Of a stretch of 64,000 nucleotides of DNA, positions 25,721 through 34,533 are shown one piece after another. The stretch comes from Sinomicrobium oceani (GTDB lineage Bacteria; Bacteroidota; Bacteroidia; Flavobacteriales; Flavobacteriaceae). The notes under the pieces were generated by a model that worked only from the letters and a program-made list of their open reading frames with translations, was not told the origin of the DNA and made no database searches. The stretch spans positions 142,247 to 206,246 of the forward strand of contig NZ_FPJE01000008.1 of assembly GCF_900119185.1 (NCBI RefSeq), given 5' to 3'. Positions within the stretch are counted from its first letter, which is position 1, and each line of letters begins with the position of its first letter. The translations under genes and the position numbers were made by a program.

Positions 25721-28414
25721 CTACAGTTTTACCCGAACCGTTTTCTTTTTTAACGGTATCTTATAAGCTCCTTTTTCGCTTTTGAAAGGGAGCTTTTTTG
25801 TTCTTCCTTCGATATTGAGATAAGCTACAGGGGTATATTCGTCCCGGGCAGCCAGGCTGATCTCTACAACACCTGACCGGGGATCGTAATCGAGCTGCTC
25901 GAAAGTTCCCGCATCGAGTGTCAACCATAGTTTTTCCGGGGCCAGGTATATTCTGTTTTTTCCTGCCGTAGTAGGCTTTACCCGCACATGCTCTCCGGTA
26001 ACTTCACAATTTCCACCGAAGGCAAGCCATCCCTTGTCTGTATCCTTCGTGATATAGGTTGCGGAATTGACTGCATAGCCGAAAAAGCCGGAACCGTAAT
26101 CGCCCGAGAGGCCATCTATTTTTAATGTGGAAGGAAAGGAATGGAATGCTGCCGGACCAAAACCGTCTTCGGTAATGTTGGAGATTGACCCCAACAGCCC
26201 GCCATATCCTACTTTGAGCAGGTAGAGGTCTTCCGGGTTTTTACGGTAATGGGTAAGCACCGGGATCGCATTGAGGCCGGAACCGTAATGGTGTATCTGT
26301 CTTTCGATGCGCGACAGTTTACCACCGTAAAGAAAATCCCAGTACCTCCTGGCGTTTCCGTTGTAAGCCCAATGGGGCATTACGGGCATATAGGCCAGTA
26401 TAGCATCGAGTGTTATCAGTGCTTTCTCGTCGAAACCAAAATAATCGGACCACATATAGACCTCTTCCTGGCCCGTGGAATCCCAGGGCATTTCACTCCC
26501 AAAAGGATAATTGAGGCTTTTCCAGTGCAAGGCGCGTTCTTTCATTATCTGTTCCAGACCTGCTGCCATGGTACTAAACTCTTCACGCTTCAGATCTTTG
26601 AGTATATTCAGGAAAACGGTACCTTCCATTTGTCCGAACTGTGCATAATACGGGGCGAGTTCCTGCATAGCTACCGAAGTCCGGTATGCCTGCTCAAGGT
26701 ACCATTCCCACGGTCGATTGGTAACGAGCCCTTCCCGATATCTGGCCAGGCGGTACATCACCCAATACGCGGCTGCTACGTGAGGATAATTATAAGAACG
26801 TCCTATATCGTCCGCTCCCTTTTTGTCCCAGGCGGCCCAGGTTCCGTAATTGATATCTTTGTCGTAAGTACCGGCAGGCATCTTTTCGGGTTCGTAATAG
26901 AACACGCTTTTCTTTACCCCGTATTTTTGATCACCTTCGCTATGCTGAATGTTGCTCCACAGCGTCTCATCGACAAACCGCTGCAGTTTAATCAGTTCTT
27001 CCTTATCCGGCTGTACGAGTTGTTTCATGATCGCTCCGAGCCAGCTTCCGGCTCCTCCCTCATCGCTCAGCCCGGCAATCCAGGCACGGCTGTCCTGGGT
27101 AACCTGTCGCTTCTCTTCGTAATCATAGCTGATCACGGACGGATTCCGATGAAAAGGATCACCTTTTTCGTCAAACCATTGTTCCGTAAGCAGGAAATGC
27201 CCGAAATCCCGAATCACTTCGGCTTCCGGTTTTATAATGTTGTAATGCACGGTCTGCTCCAGGCTGTCGGCATATACAATCGTCACTCTGGCTTTTCCCC
27301 AGCGCATACCTTTTACATTGTATATTTCGGCTCCCGAAACGGTTGTTCCTTTTGCTTCCAGGCTCAGGGCACCTGCCGGCGAAATCCGGATATCGCTGAT
27401 CGCTTCCGGATAATCTACAAAAAGCTGCCCGTCGACATCCATAGGAAGTACATAACCCGGAATACCGATGGTCACGGGACGTTCTTCCTGTTTCAGCACT
27501 TCCGGGATTTCCCGGATGGCATCGGTAAGTACGAAACGGATGGCGTAGTTGCGTACTTCTCCCGGGCGCAGGGTAATCGAAGTGGGTGTATTCCATTGGG
27601 TTACACCCTCCCACTCCTTATCGGCATAGGCTTTGCTATGGGCCATCCACTCATGAAACCCTTCGAATACGATACTCCGGGGAGTCGGGTCTTCAAGCAG
27701 TGGACGATAAGCTTCGAAAGCCATGTGTTCCTGCGGAAGGACCAATAGGTTCGGTCCCTTGCCATGAAGTCTTTTTACTTCGAGATAGCCTCCGTCTTTT
27801 CCGATATAGGGATCAAAAAACACATTCTGTGCATGGGCTTCATCCAGGGATTTGCCTTCGAGGATATTATTGAAAATCATCGGCACGCCCAAAGCCCCTA
27901 TCTCTATATCGGATGCGGAAGTATTGGTAAGTTCGAAACGCATGACCAGGGCTCCCTGCCGGAGTTCGTAGTAACGCTTTACTGAAAGCGGAATATCGTC
28001 CGGAAGCGTGGGAGCTAGGTCTGCCGCAGCAAGGATATTCGCGGAAGTCTGCAGGGGTTTTACAGCTGTCCTGTGGCTTGCCGTGGTATAATCTTTCCAT
28101 ATTCCACCTGAAATGCGCACTCTGAGATTGATGTCACCGAGGTGAAAAAGGCTATCCTTATCTCTCACCTTCAACCGGTCTCCCGGGGTAAAGTCGAAAT
28201 CGGGGTGTGATACCGGAGATAACCCGGCTACGGTCTGTGAAGAGCGAACGAGTTTTAACCGGAAGTGTCCGGCATCGATAGTCTCTAATCCTTCTTCCAG
28301 TGCCAGTACGGAAGGGCGGCCGGAAATTCTGCTCCAGTAGTCCTGCGCTGCCGCGGTTTGTACCACCAGTGTCAGTAAGAATACGAAAATTCCTTGCTTT
28401 AAAAATGTGATCAT
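25721..28414 (-). CDS. DUF5695 secreted protein in the arabinan locus
   Basis: An 897-residue protein with a signal peptide (cleavage after QTAAAQ, about residue 23). The sequence matches the DUF5695 group that recurs in Bacteroidota polysaccharide utilisation loci: a beta-rich N-terminal part, a middle with DINYGTWAAWDKKG and helical WMYRL-type stretches that suggest an alpha/alpha toroid, and a beta-sandwich end. The helical core would fit a glycan-degrading or lyase-like enzyme, but no catalytic residues can be assigned. It is the last gene of the susC operon and ends 2 bp from cysE. Function is unknown; involvement in arabinan or pectin side-chain breakdown is inferred from position. Confidence 0.75.
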   Translation of the reverse strand: MITFLKQGIFVFLLTLVVQTAAAQDYWSRISGRPSVLALEEGLETIDAGHFRLKLVRSSQTVAGLSPVSHPDFDFTPGDRLKVRDKDSLFHLGDINLRVRISGGIWKDYTTASHRTAVKPLQTSANILAAADLAPTLPDDIPLSVKRYYELRQGALVMRFELTNTSASDIEIGALGVPMIFNNILEGKSLDEAHAQNVFFDPYIGKDGGYLEVKRLHGKGPNLLVLPQEHMAFEAYRPLLEDPTPRSIVFEGFHEWMAHSKAYADKEWEGVTQWNTPTSITLRPGEVRNYAIRFVLTDAIREIPEVLKQEERPVTIGIPGYVLPMDVDGQLFVDYPEAISDIRISPAGALSLEAKGTTVSGAEIYNVKGMRWGKARVTIVYADSLEQTVHYNIIKPEAEVIRDFGHFLLTEQWFDEKGDPFHRNPSVISYDYEEKRQVTQDSRAWIAGLSDEGGAGSWLGAIMKQLVQPDKEELIKLQRFVDETLWSNIQHSEGDQKYGVKKSVFYYEPEKMPAGTYDKDINYGTWAAWDKKGADDIGRSYNYPHVAAAYWVMYRLARYREGLVTNRPWEWYLEQAYRTSVAMQELAPYYAQFGQMEGTVFLNILKDLKREEFSTMAAGLEQIMKERALHWKSLNYPFGSEMPWDSTGQEEVYMWSDYFGFDEKALITLDAILAYMPVMPHWAYNGNARRYWDFLYGGKLSRIERQIHHYGSGLNAIPVLTHYRKNPEDLYLLKVGYGGLLGSISNITEDGFGPAAFHSFPSTLKIDGLSGDYGSGFFGYAVNSATYITKDTDKGWLAFGGNCEVTGEHVRVKPTTAGKNRIYLAPEKLWLTLDAGTFEQLDYDPRSGVVEISLAARDEYTPVAYLNIEGRTKKLPFKSEKGAYKIPLKKKTVRVKL

Positions 28415-28497
28415 GCTGCTTTCTTATCTGTAATTTATAAATTAATTTTCCCTGCAAACCGGCTGAGATCTTCAACCGGATATCAAAGGCCCGGGGC

Positions 28498-30855
28498 CTA
28501 CTCTTTGTTCAGAGCAAAAAGGTAAATACACGCACTTTCCGCCGGAACTTCTACAGTACCGTTGTTTAACCTAATGTCGCTTTCGCTAATCGTGATATTG
28601 TCTTTTTGCTCTTGGGTATTATATACCATATCTCCTCTCCCGCTCAGGCGTATTTCCCTTGCACTGTCGGGCAATGTCAAAGCAGGCACGGCTATTTTGA
28701 GCGGATAAACCTGCCGTGTGGCATTGATAACAGATATACTCAGTGTTTTCCCGTCTGCCGACCACGTTGCGGCAACCTCAAGGGGTTCCGGTGTACCTTC
28801 CAGGGTAACGGGATGCGTGCCAAAGTACTTTCGGTACATCTTTAGGGCAAGCCCGGTACCTTCCATCCAGGAGTCGGTCTTTGTCGTCTTGATAGCCCCG
28901 ATAACATTAACAGTCTGGGCGTAGTTGGCCATATAAAAAATATCCGATTGCCTGGAGAATTCGTTAAATCCGGCAGCAATCCCCAGGGCATCGCGAAGAT
29001 AATAACGGGTACCGAGCAATCCGAAAACATGTTTTCCGTACCAGTAATTCCATTCGTCCAGGGCTATTTTAATGTCCCTGTCCCGAAGTCCGGGAATCTC
29101 CTCTCGGCAACGCCTGTGCTCTTCGGCTATTTCCCGGATAGCATCCGGAATTTGCTTTACATGGGTGAGCAATCCGCCCGCATGCCAGTCCTGCCGGTAG
29201 AAATGTTCACTGATATAGGTCATATTTTCACTGCAATGCTCATACATCATATCATTCCATTTGCCCGGGAAGCCCACCGCTATCAGTTCTATATCCGGAT
29301 CTGCTTTCCACATGGCTTCTGTTACTTCATTGTGCTTTTTTACATACGCTTCCACAGGCATATGTCCCAGTTGCCAGTCGCCAAACATTTCATTACCCAC
29401 AGCCCATAATTTTACATTATAAGGTTCGGCATGCCCGTTTTCTGCACGGAGTTTTCCCATGGCTGTCGATACATCACCGTTGAAATAAAGTACTTCTTCT
29501 GCGGCCATGGCTGCTGTTCCCAAACCGGTATTTACCGCAACATTAGCTTCGGCACCCAATAAGCGGCATAACCGCATAAATTCGTGAACCCCGACATCGT
29601 TGTATTCCAGTCCGTTCCAGGCTCTTTCGAATTTGGTGGGGCGAGCATCAGGATCTCCTATACCGTCTTTCCAATCGTAACCGGAAACAAAATTGCCACC
29701 GGGCCAGCGGTATATCGGGGCATCGAGTTCTTTCATCAATTCGAGTACATCCGGACGAAATCCGTCGATATTATCGGCTGGCATCAGGGATACGGCTGCC
29801 AAAGTAACCTCTCCACCGCCGAAAAAGGTTATGATAAGCTTTCCTTCTTCCGTGTCGGTAGCTGCCTGAAACTCAAAAGGGAGTTTTATGAAGCCGTTAG
29901 CTACGGGTTCCGGGGACTGTAGTACCACTTTTGCTCCGGAAGCTATTGAAACCTCTACTTTCTTTACATTTTTACCCACACGATACACCAGACGCCCGAC
30001 ATACTTTTTGCCTGCCTTCAGGGCCAGGTTTTTCTGGGAAAGCTGCCACTGCCCGTTACTGAGCTTGTATTTCGGGATATCTCCCCGGGCATAGGTTTTG
30101 CTGCTATCGACCATTATGGCCGTGGTATCCGCATCGGTTATCCATGGTGACCTACTGGTTCCGGGGATATCATAGAATTTACGATCTTCGAGCATTTCCG
30201 CCCAGATCCCCCCGTAAATACATTTGCCCATATGCTCTATAAACTGTCCGTAAAGATAGGGCGACATCGGAGCTTTCTCCTGTTCGGGATGTATTGTTAC
30301 CTCCGGATGAAGTGAGCGGGAAGCGATTTCTTCGAGTCTGATATCCGCAAAACTTACGGAGCCCCCGGCTTTACCGTTTTTTCCGAGCAGACCTTCCATC
30401 ATAAAACTGTCCTCCCCTTCGGAATCAAATTGTATAACTACATGAGTCCAGTCCGTATTCCCGGTAAAGACCGTGTCGTTTGTTATGGGAAACTTCCCCA
30501 GCCGGAAACCGGCTCCGGCTTCTTCTGCGTCTCCCCTGACTCCTTCTGTTTTGATATATCCGGATACCTTATACGTCGTATATGGTTTGATATCGATTTT
30601 CTTATACCAGCGCGAAACGCCCATACTATCGGCCGTAATCCGGAGTACCCGCGAACCGAATCCGGACGAAACCGTATCAGTATAATTCTCCTGGTTGCTG
30701 TAGTACTCCTTTTCCCAACCGGCTTCGGAAGCTTTTGCTGTTCCTGCCGGCGACAGCAGTTGGCCGGGGGATTCTCGGTCACAGCCGAAGAAGAATAATC
30801 CGAATACGACAGTTATATAAAGGATATATTTCCCCGGTTTGCCTGAATATTGCAT
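28498..30855 (-). CDS. Alpha-L-arabinofuranosidase lipoprotein, GH51
   Basis: A 785-residue GH51 enzyme that releases terminal alpha-L-arabinofuranose from arabinan or arabinoxylan fragments. The N-terminus is a lipoprotein signal (lipobox FFGC, about residue 25) followed by a carbohydrate-binding-like beta domain (about 40-200). The catalytic domain starts near 205 (YGQFIEHMGKCIYGG). The acid/base glutamate lies in WAVGNEMFGDW and the nucleophile glutamate in ALDEWNYWYG. The C-terminal beta-sandwich (LSISVINATR) closes the protein. Acylation suggests attachment to the inner face of the outer membrane or the cell surface. It lies 44 bp after the DUF6055/DUF4859 lipoprotein gene in the susC operon. 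Confidence 0.92.
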   Translation of the reverse strand: MQYSGKPGKYILYITVVFGLFFFGCDRESPGQLLSPAGTAKASEAGWEKEYYSNQENYTDTVSSGFGSRVLRITADSMGVSRWYKKIDIKPYTTYKVSGYIKTEGVRGDAEEAGAGFRLGKFPITNDTVFTGNTDWTHVVIQFDSEGEDSFMMEGLLGKNGKAGGSVSFADIRLEEIASRSLHPEVTIHPEQEKAPMSPYLYGQFIEHMGKCIYGGIWAEMLEDRKFYDIPGTSRSPWITDADTTAIMVDSSKTYARGDIPKYKLSNGQWQLSQKNLALKAGKKYVGRLVYRVGKNVKKVEVSIASGAKVVLQSPEPVANGFIKLPFEFQAATDTEEGKLIITFFGGGEVTLAAVSLMPADNIDGFRPDVLELMKELDAPIYRWPGGNFVSGYDWKDGIGDPDARPTKFERAWNGLEYNDVGVHEFMRLCRLLGAEANVAVNTGLGTAAMAAEEVLYFNGDVSTAMGKLRAENGHAEPYNVKLWAVGNEMFGDWQLGHMPVEAYVKKHNEVTEAMWKADPDIELIAVGFPGKWNDMMYEHCSENMTYISEHFYRQDWHAGGLLTHVKQIPDAIREIAEEHRRCREEIPGLRDRDIKIALDEWNYWYGKHVFGLLGTRYYLRDALGIAAGFNEFSRQSDIFYMANYAQTVNVIGAIKTTKTDSWMEGTGLALKMYRKYFGTHPVTLEGTPEPLEVAATWSADGKTLSISVINATRQVYPLKIAVPALTLPDSAREIRLSGRGDMVYNTQEQKDNITISESDIRLNNGTVEVPAESACIYLFALNKE

Positions 30856-30899
30856 AGCTGTACTTTTTATAATTTTTCTGTTCCCCCGGCAGTACCGTT

Positions 30900-32804
30900 T
30901 TACTGCAAGGTAATATTAAAAACGAATGTCGCCCGAACCGTTTGTCCCGGCTGATGTTCGTAAACCAGGGCTTGCTTTATGGTGTATTGGTTCCCCGATG
31001 CATTCTGGCCGGGATATTGTCCTATGGTAAAGCGGAATGCCGAGGCATCGAATTCGGAATAGATCCGGGCATCACTTCCCCAATTGATTACATTACCGTT
31101 GGCATCAAACCAATGTCCGTACCCGTTGGCCGTAGTATTGGCGTTGAGGTCTCCGTTGGCTTCAACGGCATAAAAGGTAATCGTTTCATCCATGTTATTG
31201 GTAATCTCTCCCGGTTGCAACACAAAAGCCTGAGCCAGTTCATTGAGATCAACCTCTGCCGTCGTACCGGAATAACTGTCGGCACTTACGGGAAAGGAGA
31301 GGTTGTATGTAAGGGTAATATCTGCCGGTGGCAGCGTATCGTCTATAGGAATCGTCCCGTAGAGATCGGTATTACTGAATTTCACTTTATAAGGCCATTG
31401 GTCGTCATTACTATTATCTTCATCCCATGCATGCGGAGTGTAGTTGTCGGGTGCCCCGGTAACCACAAACCAGAGTTTACTGCAATGTTGCGGAACGGTA
31501 AAGACAGCATTGCCCTGTGTTCCCTGGTTCATCGTGCCATAGACTCTGGTACCGTCTTCAAGAAGAGCTACATAACCGTAGCGCCACCCGGCACTGCCCG
31601 GATTTTGTACCTGGTTATACCCCGAGGCATTAACCAGTCCGGTAAATTCGGTATTCACTTCGGTACCCGCCGCCGGCACGGCCAGGCGTATAACATTATA
31701 ACCCGTTGTACCCGGACAACGATCGTAGGTCACCTGGTAACTTCCATCTTCGAGCGTGTTACTCCTGAAAGTATGGGCACCGATATAGTTTTCCCCATTT
31801 TCGCGGAGCGCATCCAGATCCCAGGTCACAAACCGGGTAGCGGCATCGTATATTTCCTCGTGAAGCTGCGCTGTGGAGATCCCTGTAATCCGCATATAGG
31901 CCTGTAACGGATCTTCCGGCTCCTGCGCCACTCTCCATAGTTTGCCGATGATATCCCTGCCGTGCTTGTCCGCCCAGTAATAATGCATAAAATAACTGGC
32001 ATAACGTTGCGACTCATGGCAGATATGACGGAAATAGTTTTCGGTGTATACGCCAAAGTTATATGAAGTAAATGCCTCTTCCGGATAACTCTGGTAAGCT
32101 TGCCACTGTGCGGTCTGCTCCCAGAATCCGTTACCGCCGTTTCCACCGAAACCATAGCGAAACCCTGCACCGCCCCCAAGGTCACAATGTACCTGGTACT
32201 GAAAACTATGTCCGATTTCATGTGCTATGGTCGCTCCTACGGGCTGACAGGTATTGGGGCTTACCCAAAGTGCTCCTATGGTATCATCGTACCCCGATCC
32301 GGTAGCGAGCCACTCCTCCTGATAGTACAGGAAAATCATCATTTTATAATCGTCCAGCCTGGAGTTTCCGGTTCCGGTTTCGGCAAATTTGAGTTCTTCT
32401 ACGTTTAATGTATAAAAACTTTCGGCCTTGCTGAGCAGGTCATCAATATCCACGCGATAGGCAGACGGAATTGCCGTCGATGCCGGGTCTTCACTACCGT
32501 AGTCTGCACCCCAGAACACAATAAAATGCTCTGATTGCCTGCTTCGGCCGTAATACCAGGTACTGGTACTGTCGAAAAGGTTCATATTGCCAAATTCGGA
32601 AGGCCTGTAAATCCTGGTCGTGTCTATCACGGAAGGATCGAATGCCCCGGAAGGGTCACCGATATGATCAGGATCGGTAGGGTCCGTATCCGAACGTGCA
32701 CAGCTTCCGGCCATAAAGACCATGATTACAGCCAGGATACACCATGAGATCCGGTAAGGGATCGAGTGTTTTGAGTTTCGGGAATAAGAAATGGTTAAGT
32801 TCAT
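30900..32804 (-). CDS. DUF6055/DUF4859 lipoprotein of the arabinan locus
   Basis: A 634-residue lipoprotein (lipobox MAGSC near residue 35). The middle (about 80-330) is DUF6055-like and contains ATIAHEIGHSFQYQVH, a HExxH zinc motif with a distal acidic region, which suggests a metallopeptidase-like fold. The C-terminal domain (about 500-634; SADSYSGTTAEVDLNELA to the end) is DUF4859, a beta-sandwich found on Bacteroidota surface proteins. The position directly after susD is where surface glycan-binding lipoproteins are usually encoded, so it may display a glycan-binding or peptidase function on the cell surface. The role is not proven. Confidence 0.75.
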   Translation of the reverse strand: MNLTISYSRNSKHSIPYRISWCILAVIMVFMAGSCARSDTDPTDPDHIGDPSGAFDPSVIDTTRIYRPSEFGNMNLFDSTSTWYYGRSRQSEHFIVFWGADYGSEDPASTAIPSAYRVDIDDLLSKAESFYTLNVEELKFAETGTGNSRLDDYKMMIFLYYQEEWLATGSGYDDTIGALWVSPNTCQPVGATIAHEIGHSFQYQVHCDLGGGAGFRYGFGGNGGNGFWEQTAQWQAYQSYPEEAFTSYNFGVYTENYFRHICHESQRYASYFMHYYWADKHGRDIIGKLWRVAQEPEDPLQAYMRITGISTAQLHEEIYDAATRFVTWDLDALRENGENYIGAHTFRSNTLEDGSYQVTYDRCPGTTGYNVIRLAVPAAGTEVNTEFTGLVNASGYNQVQNPGSAGWRYGYVALLEDGTRVYGTMNQGTQGNAVFTVPQHCSKLWFVVTGAPDNYTPHAWDEDNSNDDQWPYKVKFSNTDLYGTIPIDDTLPPADITLTYNLSFPVSADSYSGTTAEVDLNELAQAFVLQPGEITNNMDETITFYAVEANGDLNANTTANGYGHWFDANGNVINWGSDARIYSEFDASAFRFTIGQYPGQNASGNQYTIKQALVYEHQPGQTVRATFVFNITLQ

Positions 32805-32842
32805 AATATTCGTTGGTTTTAATCGGTTTAAATAATTTCGGT

Positions 32843-34525
32843 TTAATTAAAGTAACCGGGATTCTGATCCAGATTGGGGTTGGAATTCAGAAAATCCTGG
32901 AAAATGGGAAAAATATTCTTTTCTACGGCTTTTTCCTGATCGGTTTCCGCATCTTTACAGAACCAGGATTTCCCGTTATATACATTCATGTTTTTTCCGG
33001 TGACCCTGAAACGCACCAGGTCTTGTCTCCTATGATGTTCCCCGACAAATTCCCAGGCCAGGTCGTCCAGCAGTCCGCCGAATTCTACATCACTACCTCC
33101 TTCATAGGTTGCTATCAATGCATTGGGATCATAAACGGTAGCTCCTTTATTGGTCCATTCTCTATGCCCGTAGTCGTAGATACTACCTCCGGTCAGGTCG
33201 GCTACGGTACGGGTAGCATCGGAAGGATCTGCAAAAGCTCTTTGCCTTACTTCCGTGATCAACTGGGCAGCAACGGCCTGGTTACGTCCGAGCCGAAGCA
33301 GACATTCGGCCTTGATAAACATGGCATCTGCAAGTCGGAAGAAAGGTACATCATCTCCGTATGTACCGTTATTTCCGGGGACTATTTCGTTTTTTATAAA
33401 ACGATAGCCTTCGAGCATATAGGCACCGGGGTTGTCTATAGAATGTACTTCTTTGGTATATACCAGGTTTACCTCACCCTGATCGTCTGCACTGGTACGC
33501 AGCGGCTCCCCGGTAGTGTAATGATATTGTTGCCCGTGCGCCCACGTATCATCAAACCTGCCGTCATTTTCATGATAGGTGTCTATAAATTGGGGGATGG
33601 CACAACTGCCGTTCCACGGGGTTCCGCTATATCCGAATGCTCTTGCTCCGACTCCGATAAGCGCCTTGTTGACCAGGTAATTTCCGGAAGCATAGGTTAT
33701 ATCATAAGGAATAGCAAAAATAATTTCGGGATTTCCGTTGAGATCGGCTTTAAAATTATCTTTATAAGATGCCGATAGCGAATACCCCCCTTCTTCAATG
33801 ACAAACTCCGCTTCCGAAAGAGCAAGCTCGTAATATTCATTGCTGGAAAAATCGTTGAACCAGGCATTGTGGTTCAGGTACATCTTGGCAAGGATCATGG
33901 AAGCCACATACTTATTGGGGTGCCCGTGAAACTTCTCCGTGCCGAGGTTTTCCCTGGCCTCTTTGAGCTCGGAAACCACAAAGTCAAAAAGTTCTTTGGG
34001 GTCCGCCTGCTCCGGCAGATACCCGGGAGGTACGTTTTGTGTGGTCTCCAGGGCTATGTTCCGGAAACAGTCGAAAAGGATATAATAGTAGAGGGCACGC
34101 ATGGTCTGCATTTCGGCTTTGAGCTCCGGGTTTTGCTGTACGGATTCCTGATCCAGTACTTTGTTTGCATAGCCTATCCCGTTGTAACAGTGGTTCCATA
34201 TCGTCCAGAAATGACCGATGTATGGGTTGAAGTTGTGTTTGTGCATGGCGATATACAGGTCTCCCCAGCCAACACCGATACGAAGTGGTGTCATGATCAG
34301 ATCCGAAGATTCTTCCTGAATATCAAAAAGACCGTTCCATCCCCAATACACACTTCTCAACTCGCTATAAACCGCTCCGGACATCCTTTCGATATCGGCA
34401 TCGTTGAGCTCGATATTTTCCTCACTGACATCGCTGTAAACTGTTTCCGAAAGATCGGTACAGGCTACGAGTGCAAACGCAAACCCCAAGGTTAAAATCC
34501 TGAAAATCGTATTCATTGGTTTCAT
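32843..34525 (-). CDS. SusD/RagB-family glycan-binding lipoprotein
   Basis: A 560-residue SusD-like outer-membrane lipoprotein that binds oligosaccharides and forms the lid on the SusC barrel. The signal ends at the lipobox LVAC (about residue 22). The helical core carries the tetratricopeptide-like SusD pattern: NHCYNGIGYANKVLD near 110, MRALYYYILFDCF near 147, YPYDI-type region and a late WEFVGEHHRRQDLVRF typical of the family C-terminus. It is 8 bp downstream of susC and immediately upstream of the DUF6055 gene. The predicted ligand, from the locus, is an arabinose-containing polysaccharide such as arabinan. Confidence 0.95.
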   Translation of the reverse strand: MKPMNTIFRILTLGFAFALVACTDLSETVYSDVSEENIELNDADIERMSGAVYSELRSVYWGWNGLFDIQEESSDLIMTPLRIGVGWGDLYIAMHKHNFNPYIGHFWTIWNHCYNGIGYANKVLDQESVQQNPELKAEMQTMRALYYYILFDCFRNIALETTQNVPPGYLPEQADPKELFDFVVSELKEARENLGTEKFHGHPNKYVASMILAKMYLNHNAWFNDFSSNEYYELALSEAEFVIEEGGYSLSASYKDNFKADLNGNPEIIFAIPYDITYASGNYLVNKALIGVGARAFGYSGTPWNGSCAIPQFIDTYHENDGRFDDTWAHGQQYHYTTGEPLRTSADDQGEVNLVYTKEVHSIDNPGAYMLEGYRFIKNEIVPGNNGTYGDDVPFFRLADAMFIKAECLLRLGRNQAVAAQLITEVRQRAFADPSDATRTVADLTGGSIYDYGHREWTNKGATVYDPNALIATYEGGSDVEFGGLLDDLAWEFVGEHHRRQDLVRFRVTGKNMNVYNGKSWFCKDAETDQEKAVEKNIFPIFQDFLNSNPNLDQNPGYFN

Positions 34526-34533
34526 AATTCAAA

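Noticed and set aside
26249..27748. 499-codon plus-strand frame inside the DUF5695 gene
   Set aside because: It is antisense to a long gene with clear family features; its content (His/Phe/Arg-rich) is typical of antisense translation.
30942..31907. 321-codon frame opposite the DUF6055 gene
   Set aside because: Antisense shadow of a recognised lipoprotein gene.
32813..33778. 321-codon frame opposite the susD gene
   Set aside because: Antisense shadow; susD is unambiguous.
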